Positions 8,294-15,029 are shown, counted from the stretch's first letter. The stretch: 18,946 bases of DNA from Candidatus Brocadia sp. (GCA_030837935.1 JAUQXU010000104.1:1-18946), one strand, 5' to 3'. Program-made: numbers and translations. The notes: a model not told the origin generated them from the sequence alone.

Positions 8294-9508
8294 ATGAATA
8301 CGCCACTCCGGGAAGTATTCAATAGTTATCTGGATAAACTCGTCCGCCCAGAAGTTCCTATACTTCGCAAGCCCTGGTCCGCTTTTCAAGCTTGTGGATT
8401 TGCGGGCCTGGCTCTGGCCATCCTTCTGTCTATGACCTTGGTGGCCTATTTGAACCTGTCGCCGTGGGTTATGACTGCCATCATGGTGGTTTCGGTGTTA
8501 GCCCTCTTCGCAATGGCTATGGCTACGAAGATCCTCACCGGCGAGGAACGCCTCATCTACTTTCATCACCAGATAGCTGTAATGGCAATTATTGCAGTTC
8601 TGTTATGGTTTTTGCATCAACCGATCCTATCCTACCTCGATGTGACCATTCTTGGTATAGGCCTGTTTCTGGCTTGTGGTCGCATAGGCTGCTTGATGGT
8701 CGGTTGCTGTCATGGGCGACCACATAGATGGGGTGTCTGCTACCGTGAAGGGCATGCCGCAGCCGGTTTTACATCGTACTTCGTCGGTGTACGGCTTTTT
8801 CCTATCCAGGCGATAGAATCGCTGTGGGTGTTCTGCATCGTGGTTGTGGGCAGCGGTTTTGTCCTGAGCGGCCGTCCGCAGGGGGATGGCCTGGCCTGGT
8901 ATGTTATAACCTATGGCGTGGGACGTTTCTGCTTCGAGTTCATGCGTGGAGACCCAGAACGCCCCTATCTTTGGGGTTTCTCCCAGTCTCAGTGGGTCGC
9001 TCTCTTCCTTATGGGCGCTGTTGTATGGGCTGAATTGTACGGAGTCATTGCCTTTTCTCTGTGGCATGCTGGAGCAACTCTCTGCCTGGTGTTTGCAATG
9101 GTTACCGTTGCCTTAAGAAGGCTTTTTCGAAGAACGCCGAAACACCAACTCCTTCACCCGCGACACATCAAGGAAGTTGCCGAAGCTGTCAAACTAGTAC
9201 CCAATGTAACAACGCAAATGGCTGCTATTCTCAGGTGTAATTCAGTGCCAGCAGGTATTCCTATTGTGCGCACCTCCCTCGGCATTCAAATATCGGCAAG
9301 CAGAATCCAGAGCGCAATAGGATATATTTACCACTATGCACTTTCTCATCAGCATGAAACCATGAATGAAGAAACCGCTAAGATAGTATGGAGGTTAATT
9401 CTCCAGCTGAAACACCCCTCTAGTTTAAATGAAGTTATTAAAGGGAATAGAGGTGTATTTCATTTACTAGTGCCGATACAACGAGAAATATCAAATACTA
9501 CAATGTAA
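8294..9508 (+). CDS. Lgt-family integral membrane protein (prolipoprotein diacylglyceryl transferase-like) with C-terminal extension
   Basis: A 404-aa polytopic membrane protein. Residues about 30-80 form two hydrophobic helices. Residues 82-120 hold ERLIYFHHQ and further helices. The signature ACGRIGCLMVGCCHGRPHRW (127-146) is that of the Cys-rich Lgt subgroup, and FEFMRGDPERPYLWGFS with QSQW (214-234) matches the Lgt C-terminal motif. Lgt moves a diacylglyceryl group from phosphatidylglycerol to the lipobox cysteine of prolipoproteins at the inner membrane. After the last helix (about 273) comes a ~130-residue soluble tail not found in housekeeping Lgt. ATG 8294 was chosen over upstream TTG codons, which overlap the previous gene. 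It lies 4 bp after the lipoprotein-like gene, and a decayed relative follows the other cargo gene, so it travels with the cargo module. Whether it is an active transferase is not known. Confidence 0.8.
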   Translation: MNTPLREVFNSYLDKLVRPEVPILRKPWSAFQACGFAGLALAILLSMTLVAYLNLSPWVMTAIMVVSVLALFAMAMATKILTGEERLIYFHHQIAVMAIIAVLLWFLHQPILSYLDVTILGIGLFLACGRIGCLMVGCCHGRPHRWGVCYREGHAAAGFTSYFVGVRLFPIQAIESLWVFCIVVVGSGFVLSGRPQGDGLAWYVITYGVGRFCFEFMRGDPERPYLWGFSQSQWVALFLMGAVVWAELYGVIAFSLWHAGATLCLVFAMVTVALRRLFRRTPKHQLLHPRHIKEVAEAVKLVPNVTTQMAAILRCNSVPAGIPIVRTSLGIQISASRIQSAIGYIYHYALSHQHETMNEETAKIVWRLILQLKHPSSLNEVIKGNRGVFHLLVPIQREISNTTM

Positions 9509-9528
9509 CATGTCTCCAAACCAGGAGA

Positions 9529-9552
9529 GGGAGGAGGGAGGAGGGAGGAGGG
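9529..9552 (+). repeat. GGGAGGA heptamer array serving as ribosome-binding site; G-quadruplex-type motif
   Basis: Three full copies of GGGAGGA (9529-9549) and a final GGG (9550-9552) end directly at ATG 9553. On the coding strand this gives four GGG runs separated by AGGA, the textbook G3N4 quadruplex pattern. Each unit also contains a Shine-Dalgarno-like GGAGG. Copy-number change in a 7-bp unit would alter spacing and translation of the peptide gene that follows. Confidence 0.75.
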
Positions 9553-9624
9553 ATGATGATAATGAATATTTGGGTAAAAAAATACATGTTAAGGCCGGCG
9601 GCTCATTGCAGGAGCGGGTGCTGA
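9553..9624 (+). CDS. 23-aa Cys-containing peptide, copy 1
   Basis: A very short frame with three possible ATG starts (9553, 9556, 9562) and a TGA at 9622-9624. The product contains MNIW, KKYMLRP and AHCRSGC, is basic, and ends in a CxxxC. A second copy at 13662-13745 shares 20 of 23 residues. By eye the two copies differ at 13 bases; nine of these are synonymous and eight fall at third positions, as expected for selection on a peptide. A purine-rich Shine-Dalgarno array precedes it. The DUF1360-like gene starts 16 bp after the stop, so it could be a leader peptide for that gene or an independent small protein. No known family comes to mind. Confidence 0.55.
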   Translation: MMIMNIWVKKYMLRPAAHCRSGC

Positions 9625-9640
9625 AGCAGGTGATGATAAA

Positions 9641-9943
9641 ATGAAAGATGTGGCTATGTTGTCAATTGTTACTGCATCAATCTCTTTTACTGTTACAGAG
9701 ACGAAGCTGTTCAAGCCTTTACGAAAATGGGTGAGGGTGAAGAACCCTTTTTTCGGGGAAATGGTCTGTTGTGGTTACTGTCTGGGCCATTGGGTTGCCT
9801 TTGGGCTGGTTGCAATCTATCGTCCTAAACTCTTTGAGTCATGGTGGCTGCTTGATTATTTTTGTACAGCAATAGTAATTGCTTGGCTTGGCAGCTTTCA
9901 GTGGGTTGTGATGTGCTGGTTAATCGAGAAAGTTAATAAATAA
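9641..9943 (+). CDS. DUF1360-like small membrane protein
   Basis: A 100-aa protein with an N-terminal hydrophobic segment (VAMLSIVTASISFTVTETKLF), an LFKPLRKWV stretch, a CCGYCLGHWVAFGLV motif and two further hydrophobic segments (LLDYFCTAIVIAWLGSFQWVV). The F.PLR..., C.YC..HW pattern and the size resemble DUF1360, an uncharacterised membrane family. ATG 9641 has AGGTGA just upstream (9628-9633). It follows the 23-aa peptide gene by 16 bp, and the Lgt-family gene ends 132 bp upstream. Function unknown; a link to the envelope cargo/Lgt module is only positional. Confidence 0.7.
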   Translation: MKDVAMLSIVTASISFTVTETKLFKPLRKWVRVKNPFFGEMVCCGYCLGHWVAFGLVAIYRPKLFESWWLLDYFCTAIVIAWLGSFQWVVMCWLIEKVNK

Positions 9944-9961
9944 TTGGTCGACTTTCATGTT

Positions 9962-9983
9962 GCATTTAACCGTTAGTAAATGC
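9962..9983 (+). terminator. Possible weak hairpin terminator after the DUF1360-like gene
   Basis: A 7-bp perfect stem (GCATTTA 9962-9968 with TAAATGC 9977-9983) has an 8-nt loop and lies 19 bp after the stop codon. It is AT-rich and lacks a clear T-tract, so termination is uncertain. The gap to the next gene (9944-10005) shows no Shine-Dalgarno sequence. Confidence 0.3.
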
Positions 9984-10005
9984 GTAAGTTCTATATTTAT
10001 TATTT

Positions 10006-12609
10006 ATGCGAAAAAGTTTTAATAGATTGACACTAAGAGTTGCGCATTGGCATAGGATACTAGCTGTATGGTTTGTGCTCTTATTGTATACCTCATGTAT
10101 TTGGGCACAATCAGTTAATTTTACGCTAGACTTTGAGACAGGAAACATGAGGGGTTGGATTCCTACAGGAGATGCATTTTATTACCAGCCTACGCTTGGT
10201 GATAACCCTACTGCCAGGCATCGTGGTCAACCTTCTGGGCATCAAGGCAAATACTGGATTGGCACATATGAGAAATACCAGGGACAGCGTGGTCAGAAAT
10301 CAGGTGATGTTCAGGGAGATAGACCACTGGGTACGTTGACATCAGCATCTTTCACAATTCCAAAAGGTATACTCAGCTTCTTGGTTGGCGGAGGAAGCCA
10401 TTTTCAAACACGAGTTGAATTGCTTATTGAAGACCACATTGAAGGCAGTATAAGAGTCCTTTATGTATCGGGCAGAAATACTGAGACTATGCACAGGGTG
10501 GAGTGGAACCTTACCTCTTATGCAGGTAAAACGGGGAGGATTCGTATCGTGGATGAATCGTCAGAGGGGTGGGGGCATATCAACGTCGACGATTTCAGGT
10601 TTTCGTATCCTTCTAAAAGTTTTCCTTTTGATAAGGTATTAACCCCACCAGGTGATAAAGTTGCTATCCCAAGGAAAGACGATGTACAAGAAACTCCGTC
10701 TGAAATCAAAGTTTATTTAAGAGCTGATAAAGATCACATTAAGGAAGGTGAAAAAGTCAGATTCGAAGTTAAAACGAGCCCATTCTATCGGAATGTTCAG
10801 TATCAATTCAATTTTGGGGATGGTACTGAGAGTGTTCCGACAGGACAATCTACAATTAATCATGTTTACTATAAAAAAGGGACGTATCGTGCTGTTGTAA
10901 GAGCGATAGTTATGGATAAACAATATGTCAGTAACTCAGTAACTATCGTTCTTGATAAAACATCATCTGCAACTGATGATGTTCAAGTCACACCAGAAAT
11001 CAGAATTAATTTATGGGCTGATAAGGAACACATAATGGTAGGAGAAAGCGTTAGTTTTAAAACCGCTATGAGCCCGGCAGTTCGAAATGTTCGATATCAG
11101 TTTAATTTTGGTGATGGAACAGAAAATGCTTGGACAATTCAACCTCTAATGGATCATGTCTATTATAAAAAAGGGACGTATCGTGCTGTTGTAAGTGCAA
11201 TAATTAAGGATAAATCCTATAACAGTAATCCTGTAACAATCGTTGTTGACAAACCACTGTCTAAACCGGTAGCAATGATAAATCCCCAGTATTTAACAGT
11301 AGAACAGGGAGGAAAGGCTGTATTTAAAAGCCAATCTACACATGATCCTGATGCACGGATAAGCGAGTATTGGAGTGGGCCAGGCGGTCAAAACACAACG
11401 GGTCTTGTGTTTGAAGTTGACACGAACCAGCTAATACCGGGTAGATATGAAATTACCCTTAACATAAGCGATAACTATAAACAGACTGATAGAGCAGTAG
11501 CTACGCTAGAAATTCTTCCTTCTGTAAAATATAAAGTGATTACAAAAGCTGATTATGATAGGATAAAACTGAACCAAAAGTTAAAATTAAGAGCTTCTCT
11601 TATTCCTGATATGCAACACAAAGAATACAGATTTAATTTTGGTGATGGGACAGAGAGCGACTGGACGACTTCGTCAGAGGTAGACCATGTTTATCCGTTA
11701 CCCGGGATATATAGAGCTTTTGTCATGGCAAGGAGCAGGGAGCAGATTCTTGCCACAAGTAATATAATGCAAATTGAAGTAATTCCGAAGACAGTTTACA
11801 GAGTCTCTTTGGGAGCAGATAGTAATAAAATTTTTCCTAATGAGAGTATAAGATTCACCGGAGAAATTCAGCCAGGGCTTGAAGGTATTCTGTATCAGTT
11901 TGATTTTGGAGACGGAATCAGAAGTGAATGGCAAAATGATCCTGTGGCAAGTCACACGTATGCAAGTCCCGGAACGTATAACGTCAGTTTGTTCGCCAAA
12001 ATTGGAGAAGAATTTTTCCAGAGTGATAGTGTTGACATTACTGTCGAGACGGTTCATATCAGGGCATATCTTGAGGCAGAACCCAGTCAAACTGAACCAG
12101 ACAGGACAGTTATTTTTAAAGCAAGACTTGAACCCAACATCGAAAAGGTCGAATATCGATTCATTTTTGGAGATGGTGGAGTAAGGGATTGGTCTAGTGA
12201 AGCCGTTGCGGAGCATATATATTCAAAACCTGGAAATTACCATGCCTATGTGGTATCTCGTATTGATCAACGAAATGTAGCAGAAAGCAATCCTGTCTTG
12301 ATTAATGTAATAATAAAACATCCTCAAATGGTACTATGGGTTGGAATATCAGTGGGATCCCTTGTGTTTTTTGGAGGCGGGTACTTTGTTTTCTCAAGGA
12401 TTAAAAGACCGGGAAGAATAGAAAAACATTTAAAGCCAACAATTCAGGTCAGGCCAAAGATCGATAATGGTGTTCAGCAGATTGAACCGAAAGGTTTTAT
12501 TCAACCAGATTTTAAAGTCCGATTAAGGTCGGTTTTAGATTCTGGCAAACAAGAAATTAAGACAGAAGGTTCTTCTTTGATTGTCGACGACAGGAGAGGT
12601 CATGGATAA
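10006..12609 (+). CDS. Secreted, membrane-anchored protein with jelly-roll-like domain and six PKD-like repeats
   Basis: An 867-aa envelope protein. A signal peptide (basic n-region, core LAVWFVLLLYTS, probable cleavage after IWA, residue 34) is followed by a beta-sandwich-like domain (about 37-200: LDFETGNMRGW, GTLTSASFTI, LVGGGSH, GWGHINVDDFRF) of the type found with GH32-like carbohydrate-binding proteins. Six Ig-like repeats follow (about 230-770); five carry the PKD hallmark F.FGDG plus H.Y..PG.Y, and the third is divergent (PGGQNTTG). A membrane helix (MVLWVGISVGSLVFFGGGYF, about 776-795) and a ~70-residue basic cytoplasmic tail end the protein. It has no catalytic motif I recognise, so adhesion or sensing of extracellular polymers is likely. 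No Shine-Dalgarno is visible before ATG 10006. The gene overlaps the next by 8 bp. It is more AT-rich than the cargo genes. Confidence 0.85.
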   Translation: MRKSFNRLTLRVAHWHRILAVWFVLLLYTSCIWAQSVNFTLDFETGNMRGWIPTGDAFYYQPTLGDNPTARHRGQPSGHQGKYWIGTYEKYQGQRGQKSGDVQGDRPLGTLTSASFTIPKGILSFLVGGGSHFQTRVELLIEDHIEGSIRVLYVSGRNTETMHRVEWNLTSYAGKTGRIRIVDESSEGWGHINVDDFRFSYPSKSFPFDKVLTPPGDKVAIPRKDDVQETPSEIKVYLRADKDHIKEGEKVRFEVKTSPFYRNVQYQFNFGDGTESVPTGQSTINHVYYKKGTYRAVVRAIVMDKQYVSNSVTIVLDKTSSATDDVQVTPEIRINLWADKEHIMVGESVSFKTAMSPAVRNVRYQFNFGDGTENAWTIQPLMDHVYYKKGTYRAVVSAIIKDKSYNSNPVTIVVDKPLSKPVAMINPQYLTVEQGGKAVFKSQSTHDPDARISEYWSGPGGQNTTGLVFEVDTNQLIPGRYEITLNISDNYKQTDRAVATLEILPSVKYKVITKADYDRIKLNQKLKLRASLIPDMQHKEYRFNFGDGTESDWTTSSEVDHVYPLPGIYRAFVMARSREQILATSNIMQIEVIPKTVYRVSLGADSNKIFPNESIRFTGEIQPGLEGILYQFDFGDGIRSEWQNDPVASHTYASPGTYNVSLFAKIGEEFFQSDSVDITVETVHIRAYLEAEPSQTEPDRTVIFKARLEPNIEKVEYRFIFGDGGVRDWSSEAVAEHIYSKPGNYHAYVVSRIDQRNVAESNPVLINVIIKHPQMVLWVGISVGSLVFFGGGYFVFSRIKRPGRIEKHLKPTIQVRPKIDNGVQQIEPKGFIQPDFKVRLRSVLDSGKQEIKTEGSSLIVDDRRGHG

Positions 12610-13183
12610 ATCACAAATTACCTTAAACCAATTTTTCTCTTTTAAAGGGGAAGAGTTGTCGCAAAGCAGATTATCCACAATGGAATCGACTAAGAAAATT
12701 TCTTCACTAAAAGAAGTATTTTCAAAGGAAGCCAAAGGAATCCGGTGGCCTGTGGCATTTAACGAAATTATGAAAAAGATTGGGGATTTATTAAATATTG
12801 GTGTGCTTGATATTATGGTAATTGCATGGAATAAATATTCACTACTCCTAAAATATCTGGACAGGGAAAAATATTCTCCAGACGAAACCTTCCTGGTCCC
12901 ACTGGCTGAACATACCATCAAATCCGAACATCACCCATACATAGAGGTACTGATAAATGACAAAATGATTGGGAAAATCGGATTCGATATAAATATTTCA
13001 CTCAAGCTTGAAGGCATAATTCTGAAAATTCAGGATGGAAAGATTAAAGAAATACTCACAGGGTCTTGTAAAGGGGAAGGTACTATCAGTCATGACAATT
13101 TTGTGATTTTTGAAAAAAGTTTGGAACCAATTCAATTACCCGGTTCGATTGGTCTCGGTGAGGGTATACCAATCAAACCGTAG
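12602..13183 (+). CDS. Conserved hypothetical protein, 193 aa, coupled to the PKD protein gene
   Basis: The start at ATG 12602 is set by AGGAGAGG (12592-12599) and overlaps the last 8 bp of the PKD gene, implying translational coupling. The protein has no signal or membrane segment. Recognisable stretches are IRWPVAFNEIMKKIGDLLNI, AWNKYSLLLKYLD, LVPLAEHTIKSEHHPYIEVL and GKIGFDINISLKLEGIILKI, then a C-terminal LPGSIGLGEGIPI. I recall similar sequences as a widespread uncharacterised family, with a small beta-rich domain that repeats K-I/E-I strands, but I cannot name it. A cytoplasmic partner of the PKD protein tail is possible. In-frame TTG at 12581 would lengthen it but has no ribosome-binding site. 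Confidence 0.75.
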   Translation: MDKSQITLNQFFSFKGEELSQSRLSTMESTKKISSLKEVFSKEAKGIRWPVAFNEIMKKIGDLLNIGVLDIMVIAWNKYSLLLKYLDREKYSPDETFLVPLAEHTIKSEHHPYIEVLINDKMIGKIGFDINISLKLEGIILKIQDGKIKEILTGSCKGEGTISHDNFVIFEKSLEPIQLPGSIGLGEGIPIKP

Positions 13184-13368
13184 TCTAGATGTATTAAAAT
13201 TGTCACCTTATTTCCTGCGTTACAATGCAGGCAAGATGTTATAAATAATTGAAGAACGCTTTTTGGCTGATCAAAAGACAACGAAAGACGATCCATGTGA
13301 TACACAGCCTAAACACGAGGGATAAAACTTCTGCGCAACATTAGTTAAATAAAAGGTTTTTGGATGGT

Positions 13369-13467
13369 GGGGTCAAACCTTGACAGGTTGTCCGAGAATG
13401 CAAAATTCAAAAAATCTGGAGTTGAGAAAAAGATTAGGGTCGCATCTTAACAGGTTGTCCGAGAATG
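13369..13467 (+). repeat. Two direct copies of a REP-like 32-mer
   Basis: Copies lie at 13369-13400 and 13436-13467 and match at 27 of 32 positions by eye; both end in ACAGGTTGTCCGAGAATG. The first begins with GGGGTCAAACCTTGA, the same 15-mer found 51 bp upstream of the RAYT transposase start (17483-17497). This suggests that the intergenic copies are REP elements mobilised by that transposase family. Confidence 0.65.
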
Positions 13468-13572
13468 TAATTACAGAACCAGGCCTATGCTATATATTGA
13501 CAATACATCACGATAACAACAATACGTAGCATGATATCTGATGGCCGATTGAGTTCTCGGACAGCCTGTTAA
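13447..13572. mobile_element. Short MITE-like element with 19-bp terminal inverted repeats
   Basis: TTAACAGGTTGTCCGAGAA (13447-13465) and TTCTCGGACAGCCTGTTAA (13554-13572) are inverted copies with one mismatch and bound a 126-bp segment with no coding frame. The left arm is part of the REP-like 32-mer. Either a non-autonomous miniature element or a paired REP (BIME-like) structure would fit. Confidence 0.5.
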
Positions 13573-13661
13573 ATATTAAATTTAAAAGATGGGTTGGGGT
13601 GAGGGTAAGTCTTGCTACATTTCAAAAATGCTCAAAATCAACATGCTAAATAAGGAGGTAA

Positions 13662-13745
13662 ATGATGGTAATGAATATCTGGACAAAGAAGTATATGTTA
13701 CGGCCAGTGGCGCATTGCAGGAGCGGATGTTTGTTAAGAGAATAG
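13662..13745 (+). CDS. 27-aa Cys-containing peptide, copy 2
   Basis: A second version of the small peptide gene at 9553. It starts at ATG 13662 or 13665 behind a very good AAGGAGG (13652-13658) and ends at TAG 13743-13745. It shares MNIW, KKYMLRP and AHCRSGC with copy 1, has V, T and V at the three variable sites, and adds four residues (LLRE) after the common CxxxC end. A longer overlapping frame (13589-13849) is less credible because it lacks this conservation and runs into the repeat element downstream. No gene follows at once, so a simple leader-peptide role is less likely for this copy. Confidence 0.55.
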   Translation: MMVMNIWTKKYMLRPVAHCRSGCLLRE

Positions 13746-13748
13746 TCC

Positions 13749-13848
13749 ACCGCAAAGGCACAAAGGATGCAGAGAGAATAATGAAAAGTGAGAAATATCC
13801 TATTCTGTTCTTAGCAAGAATCTTTGCGAACTTTGCGTCTCTGTGGTG
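13749..13848. repeat. Imperfect inverted repeat (CACCGCAAAG-type dispersed element)
   Basis: A left arm starting CACCGCAAAGGCACAAAGG (13749-13775) pairs with a right arm CTTTGCGAACTTTGCGTC... (13822-13848); about 19 of 27 positions match after reverse complementing. Elements of this wording occur between genes in many unrelated bacteria. It begins three bases after the small peptide gene stop. Confidence 0.5.
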
Positions 13849-13887
13849 AGCTAAACTGTTTTGGAAAAAAAATTATTGATCTGTAGA

Positions 13888-13905
13888 AATCCTGTTAATC
13901 CTGTC
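13888..13905. repeat. Tandem nonamer AATCCTGTT / AATCCTGTC
   Basis: Two adjacent nonamers differing at the last base lie 24 bp before the YkgJ-like gene. The same wording is, from memory, a common intergenic phrase in repeat-rich genomes. Function unknown. Confidence 0.4.
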
Positions 13906-13929
13906 TAAAAGAAAGGATTTAAACTGAAA

Positions 13930-14584
13930 ATGGAATCACCAAATGGGAAATTAACGGAGTTCGTATCAAAAATAAACGATGCATTCTCTTCAGGACTCCT
14001 GTATACCCATACCCGTATCAACGATAACACGAAAAAGATACTGGAATCGACATCCTTTCTTTATTCATTAATCGAACTCCTGAATGAAAAGGGGTTACTC
14101 TCAATTGAGGAACTCGATGAACGGAAGAAGAAGGTGGCGGAACGGCTCGTACAAAGGTTTGCAGAAAGTGGTATGGGACTCATGTATCAGGACCCTGAAT
14201 ATGACAAATACAAATTCGAACACGCGGCCTGTGTCGATTGCCAGAGCCGCTTGGAAGTCTGCAAGGCAACCTGCTGCAAACTGCCCTTTGCCCTGTCCCG
14301 GCAGGATGTAGAGGAGCGAATCGTCCGTTGGGAATTCGGCCGGCCATATCTCATTGCCCACGATACGGATGGCTACTGTGTTCAGTTAAATAAGAAGACC
14401 TTTAAATAAGAAGACCTTTCAATGCACAGTACATGAACACCGCCCGGTTCCCTGCAGGGGATTTGATTGCAGGGACAACAAAAACTGGAAGGTATGGCAG
14501 GATTTTGGCAAAAAAATCCTCGATCCCGAATTTCACAAACAGGTTAGCGAAAGTAATGAGAAGGCCTATGTTGGGAAAAGATAG
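13930..14584 (+). pseudogene. YkgJ-family (CxxCxxCC, zinc/iron-chelating) gene broken by a 16-bp tandem duplication
   Basis: From ATG 13930 the frame runs 159 codons and stops at 14407-14409, straight after a tandem 16-bp duplication. It contains the family's first Cys cluster (CVDCQSRLEVCKATCCKLPF) and the HDTDGYCVQLN motif. If one duplicated copy is removed, the frame continues TFQCTVHEHRPVPCRGFDC and KNWKVWQDFGKKILDPEF to TAG at 14582-14584, restoring the second Cys cluster and a normal C-terminus of about 212 residues in all. The missing cysteines are expected to be metal ligands, so the truncated product is probably non-functional. The change is a +1 shift from a repeat that could revert by slippage. 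Confidence 0.85.
14388..14419 (+). repeat. 16-bp tandem duplication that frameshifts the YkgJ-like gene
   Basis: AAATAAGAAGACCTTT occurs at 14388-14403 and again, identical, at 14404-14419. The second copy brings the TAA that ends the shortened frame. Perfect identity suggests a recent event. Confidence 0.9.
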
Positions 14585-14604
14585 TTGCGGGTTGCGAGTT
14601 GCGG
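14584..14604 (+). repeat. Heptamer array GTTGCGR x3, left flank of the four-helix-bundle gene
   Basis: GTTGCGG, GTTGCGA and GTTGCGG follow each other exactly. The 23 bases 14583-14605 are an inverted copy (about 19 of 23) of 14993-15015 on the other side of the gene. Confidence 0.75.
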
Positions 14605-14619
14605 GTTCAAAAAGAGGCA

Positions 14620-14985
14620 ATGAAAAGTTATAGGGAATTGGAAATTTATAAATTATCGTATGAACTTGCGATTAAAGTCCATAAAATGTCGTTAAATCTT
14701 CCAAAATATGAACTGTATGAGGAAGGAAATCAAATAAGAAGGTCATCAAAGGGAATTACTGCTTGTATTGTTGAGGGTTATGGGCGAAGAAAATACAAAT
14801 CGGACTTCATTAAGTATTTAATTTATGCTCATGCCTCTTGTGATGAAACGATTCTTCAATTGAATTTTATAAAAGATACTCATGAATTTGATAAAAAAGA
14901 AATACAATACTTTCTCACTGAATATAATAACTTAGGAAGCAAGATAAACAAATTTATTCAATATGTTGAAACAAATTGGAAATAA
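14620..14985 (+). CDS. Four-helix-bundle protein, S23/IVS (TIGR02436) family
   Basis: A 121-aa protein of the typical length for this family. Motifs: SYRELEIYKLSYELAIKVH at the N-terminus, EEGNQIRRSSKGITACIVEG in the middle and FIKYLIYAHASCDETILQL. These are the hallmarks of the family first seen in 23S rRNA intervening sequences and related to the Avd accessory protein of diversity-generating retroelements; its cellular role is not established. ATG 14620 is preceded by AGAGG; an in-frame TTG at 14599 lies inside the heptamer array and is not a likely start. Inverted heptamer arrays bracket the gene on both sides, which suggests that it arrived as a unit between the broken YkgJ-like gene and the third cargo gene. 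No rRNA is nearby. Confidence 0.85.
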   Translation: MKSYRELEIYKLSYELAIKVHKMSLNLPKYELYEEGNQIRRSSKGITACIVEGYGRRKYKSDFIKYLIYAHASCDETILQLNFIKDTHEFDKKEIQYFLTEYNNLGSKINKFIQYVETNWK

Positions 14986-14991
14986 ATGAAC

Positions 14992-15026
14992 ACCCGAAAC
15001 CCGTAACCCGAAACTCGAGATCCGAA
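14992..15026 (+). repeat. Heptamer array ACYCGWR-type x5, right flank of the four-helix-bundle gene
   Basis: Units ACCCGAA, ACCCGTA, ACCCGAA, ACTCGAG and ATCCGAA run head to tail and end three bases before the ATG of the third cargo gene, so that gene lacks a normal Shine-Dalgarno sequence. Confidence 0.7.
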
Positions 15027-15029
15027 CCC

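Larger units (their letters stand above)
13184..13661. other. Intergenic region rich in repeats, no gene
   Basis: No convincing coding frame is visible in these 478 bases. A small CCTGC/GCAGG hairpin (13214-13231) follows the previous gene. The centre holds two REP-like 32-mers and an inverted repeat pair listed separately. The right end carries the AAGGAGG (13652-13658) of the second small peptide gene. Confidence 0.6.

Noticed and set aside
13589..13849. An 86-codon + strand frame across the second peptide copy and the inverted repeat
   Set aside because: It starts without a ribosome-binding site and runs through the inverted repeat. The conserved frame in this stretch is the short peptide, where changes between copies are mostly synonymous.
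14976..15029. Upstream ATG 14976 as the start of the third cargo gene
   Set aside because: It lies inside the end of the four-helix-bundle gene, and the added residues are only a translation of the heptamer array.
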